This document shows, one piece after another, positions 5,866 to 5,927 of a stretch of DNA of 5,927 nt. Every line of letters starts with the position of its first letter. Position 1 is the first letter of the stretch. The notes beneath the pieces were generated by a model. The model was given only the letters and a program-made list of their open reading frames with translations. It ran no database searches and had not been told where the DNA came from. The translations under genes and the position numbers were made by a program. Source of the DNA: JAGMDK01 sp023128695 (GTDB taxonomy: Bacteria; Planctomycetota; Phycisphaerae; UBA1845; Fen-1342); assembly GCA_030628805.1 (NCBI GenBank), contig DAOVQG010000291.1, positions 1-5,927 on the forward strand. The letters run 5' to 3'.

Positions 5866-5927
5866 ATGACGACAGAAGCTGCGATTCGTGTGAAATTCCG
5901 CGCGCTTGCCTCGCGCCTGGACGAACA
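5866..5927 (+). CDS. Transposase N-terminus (ISAzo13-like, 'Rhodopirellula transposase' type), partial
   Basis: Twenty codons are visible before the window ends: MTTEAAIRVKFRALASRLDE. The pattern AIRxKFRALAxxLDE is what I recall at the start of ISAzo13-family DDE transposases, where an Ile-Arg-x-x-Phe/Tyr-x-x-Leu-Ala-Pro-x-Leu-Asp-Glu stretch precedes the helix-turn-helix and DDE core. It starts at ATG with no Shine-Dalgarno and runs opposite to the pepF remnant. The catalytic DDE part is outside the window, so the family call rests only on this short N-terminus. Confidence 0.65.
   Translation, partial: MTTEAAIRVKFRALASRLDE

Larger units (their letters stand above)
5821..5927 (+). mobile_element. 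End of an insertion sequence, probably ISAzo13 family, inserted in pepF
   Basis: The change from peptidase-like sequence to transposase start takes place within about 45 nt (roughly 5820-5865). The left boundary is placed where the peptidase similarity ends and is uncertain by several bases. The region begins with the AT-rich gaaataactattgcaa, different in composition from the peptidase gene. The other end, terminal inverted repeat and target duplication lie outside the window, so the exact boundary cannot be fixed here. Confidence 0.6.

Noticed and set aside
5083..5927. Frame open to the window edge read as an intact, longer peptidase
   Set aside because: Residues encoded beyond about 5820 do not resemble the M3B family, and the opposite strand there starts a transposase-like protein.

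Overview
The window is GC-rich bacterial DNA with four genes or gene remnants on the minus strand and one partial gene entering from the right edge on the plus strand. A planctomycete or close relative is the best guess. The reasons are high GC, few clear Shine-Dalgarno sites, dispersed palindromic repeats of the kind that read as 'GEAPAEP' or 'SAGASPS' when translated (I recall these as frequent in planctomycete genomes), and the start of an ISAzo13-type ('Rhodopirellula') transposase. This taxonomic call is inference.

Layout from left to right. 1-179: short non-coding stretch with a degenerate heptamer repeat. 180-1721 (-): soluble PAS / histidine kinase / receiver hybrid sensor, with a promoter candidate just upstream. 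1850-3634 (-): polytopic membrane protein resembling GT-C glycosyltransferases (PMT/ArnT type), carrying an in-frame stretch of about 49 residues made from a palindromic DNA repeat. 3687-3818: repeat array with a terminator-like hairpin. 3828-4751 (-): pyrF, orotidine 5'-phosphate decarboxylase, apparently complete. 4779-5060: larger repeat array arranged as three direct then three inverted copies. 5083 to about 5820 (-): C-terminal part of an oligoendopeptidase F (M3B) gene, keeping the zinc site. From about 5821 to the edge: one end of an insertion sequence, with the transposase start at 5866 (+).

The genes do not form an obvious pathway: signalling, membrane glycosylation, pyrimidine synthesis and peptide turnover lie side by side, separated by repeats. 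The main interest is genome architecture. Two copies of one composite repeat bracket pyrF. Each begins with the same 12-nt leader shortly after a stop codon on the same strand. A different repeat has been taken into a reading frame. An insertion sequence appears to have cut pepF. I do not see a new defence or metabolic system in this window.
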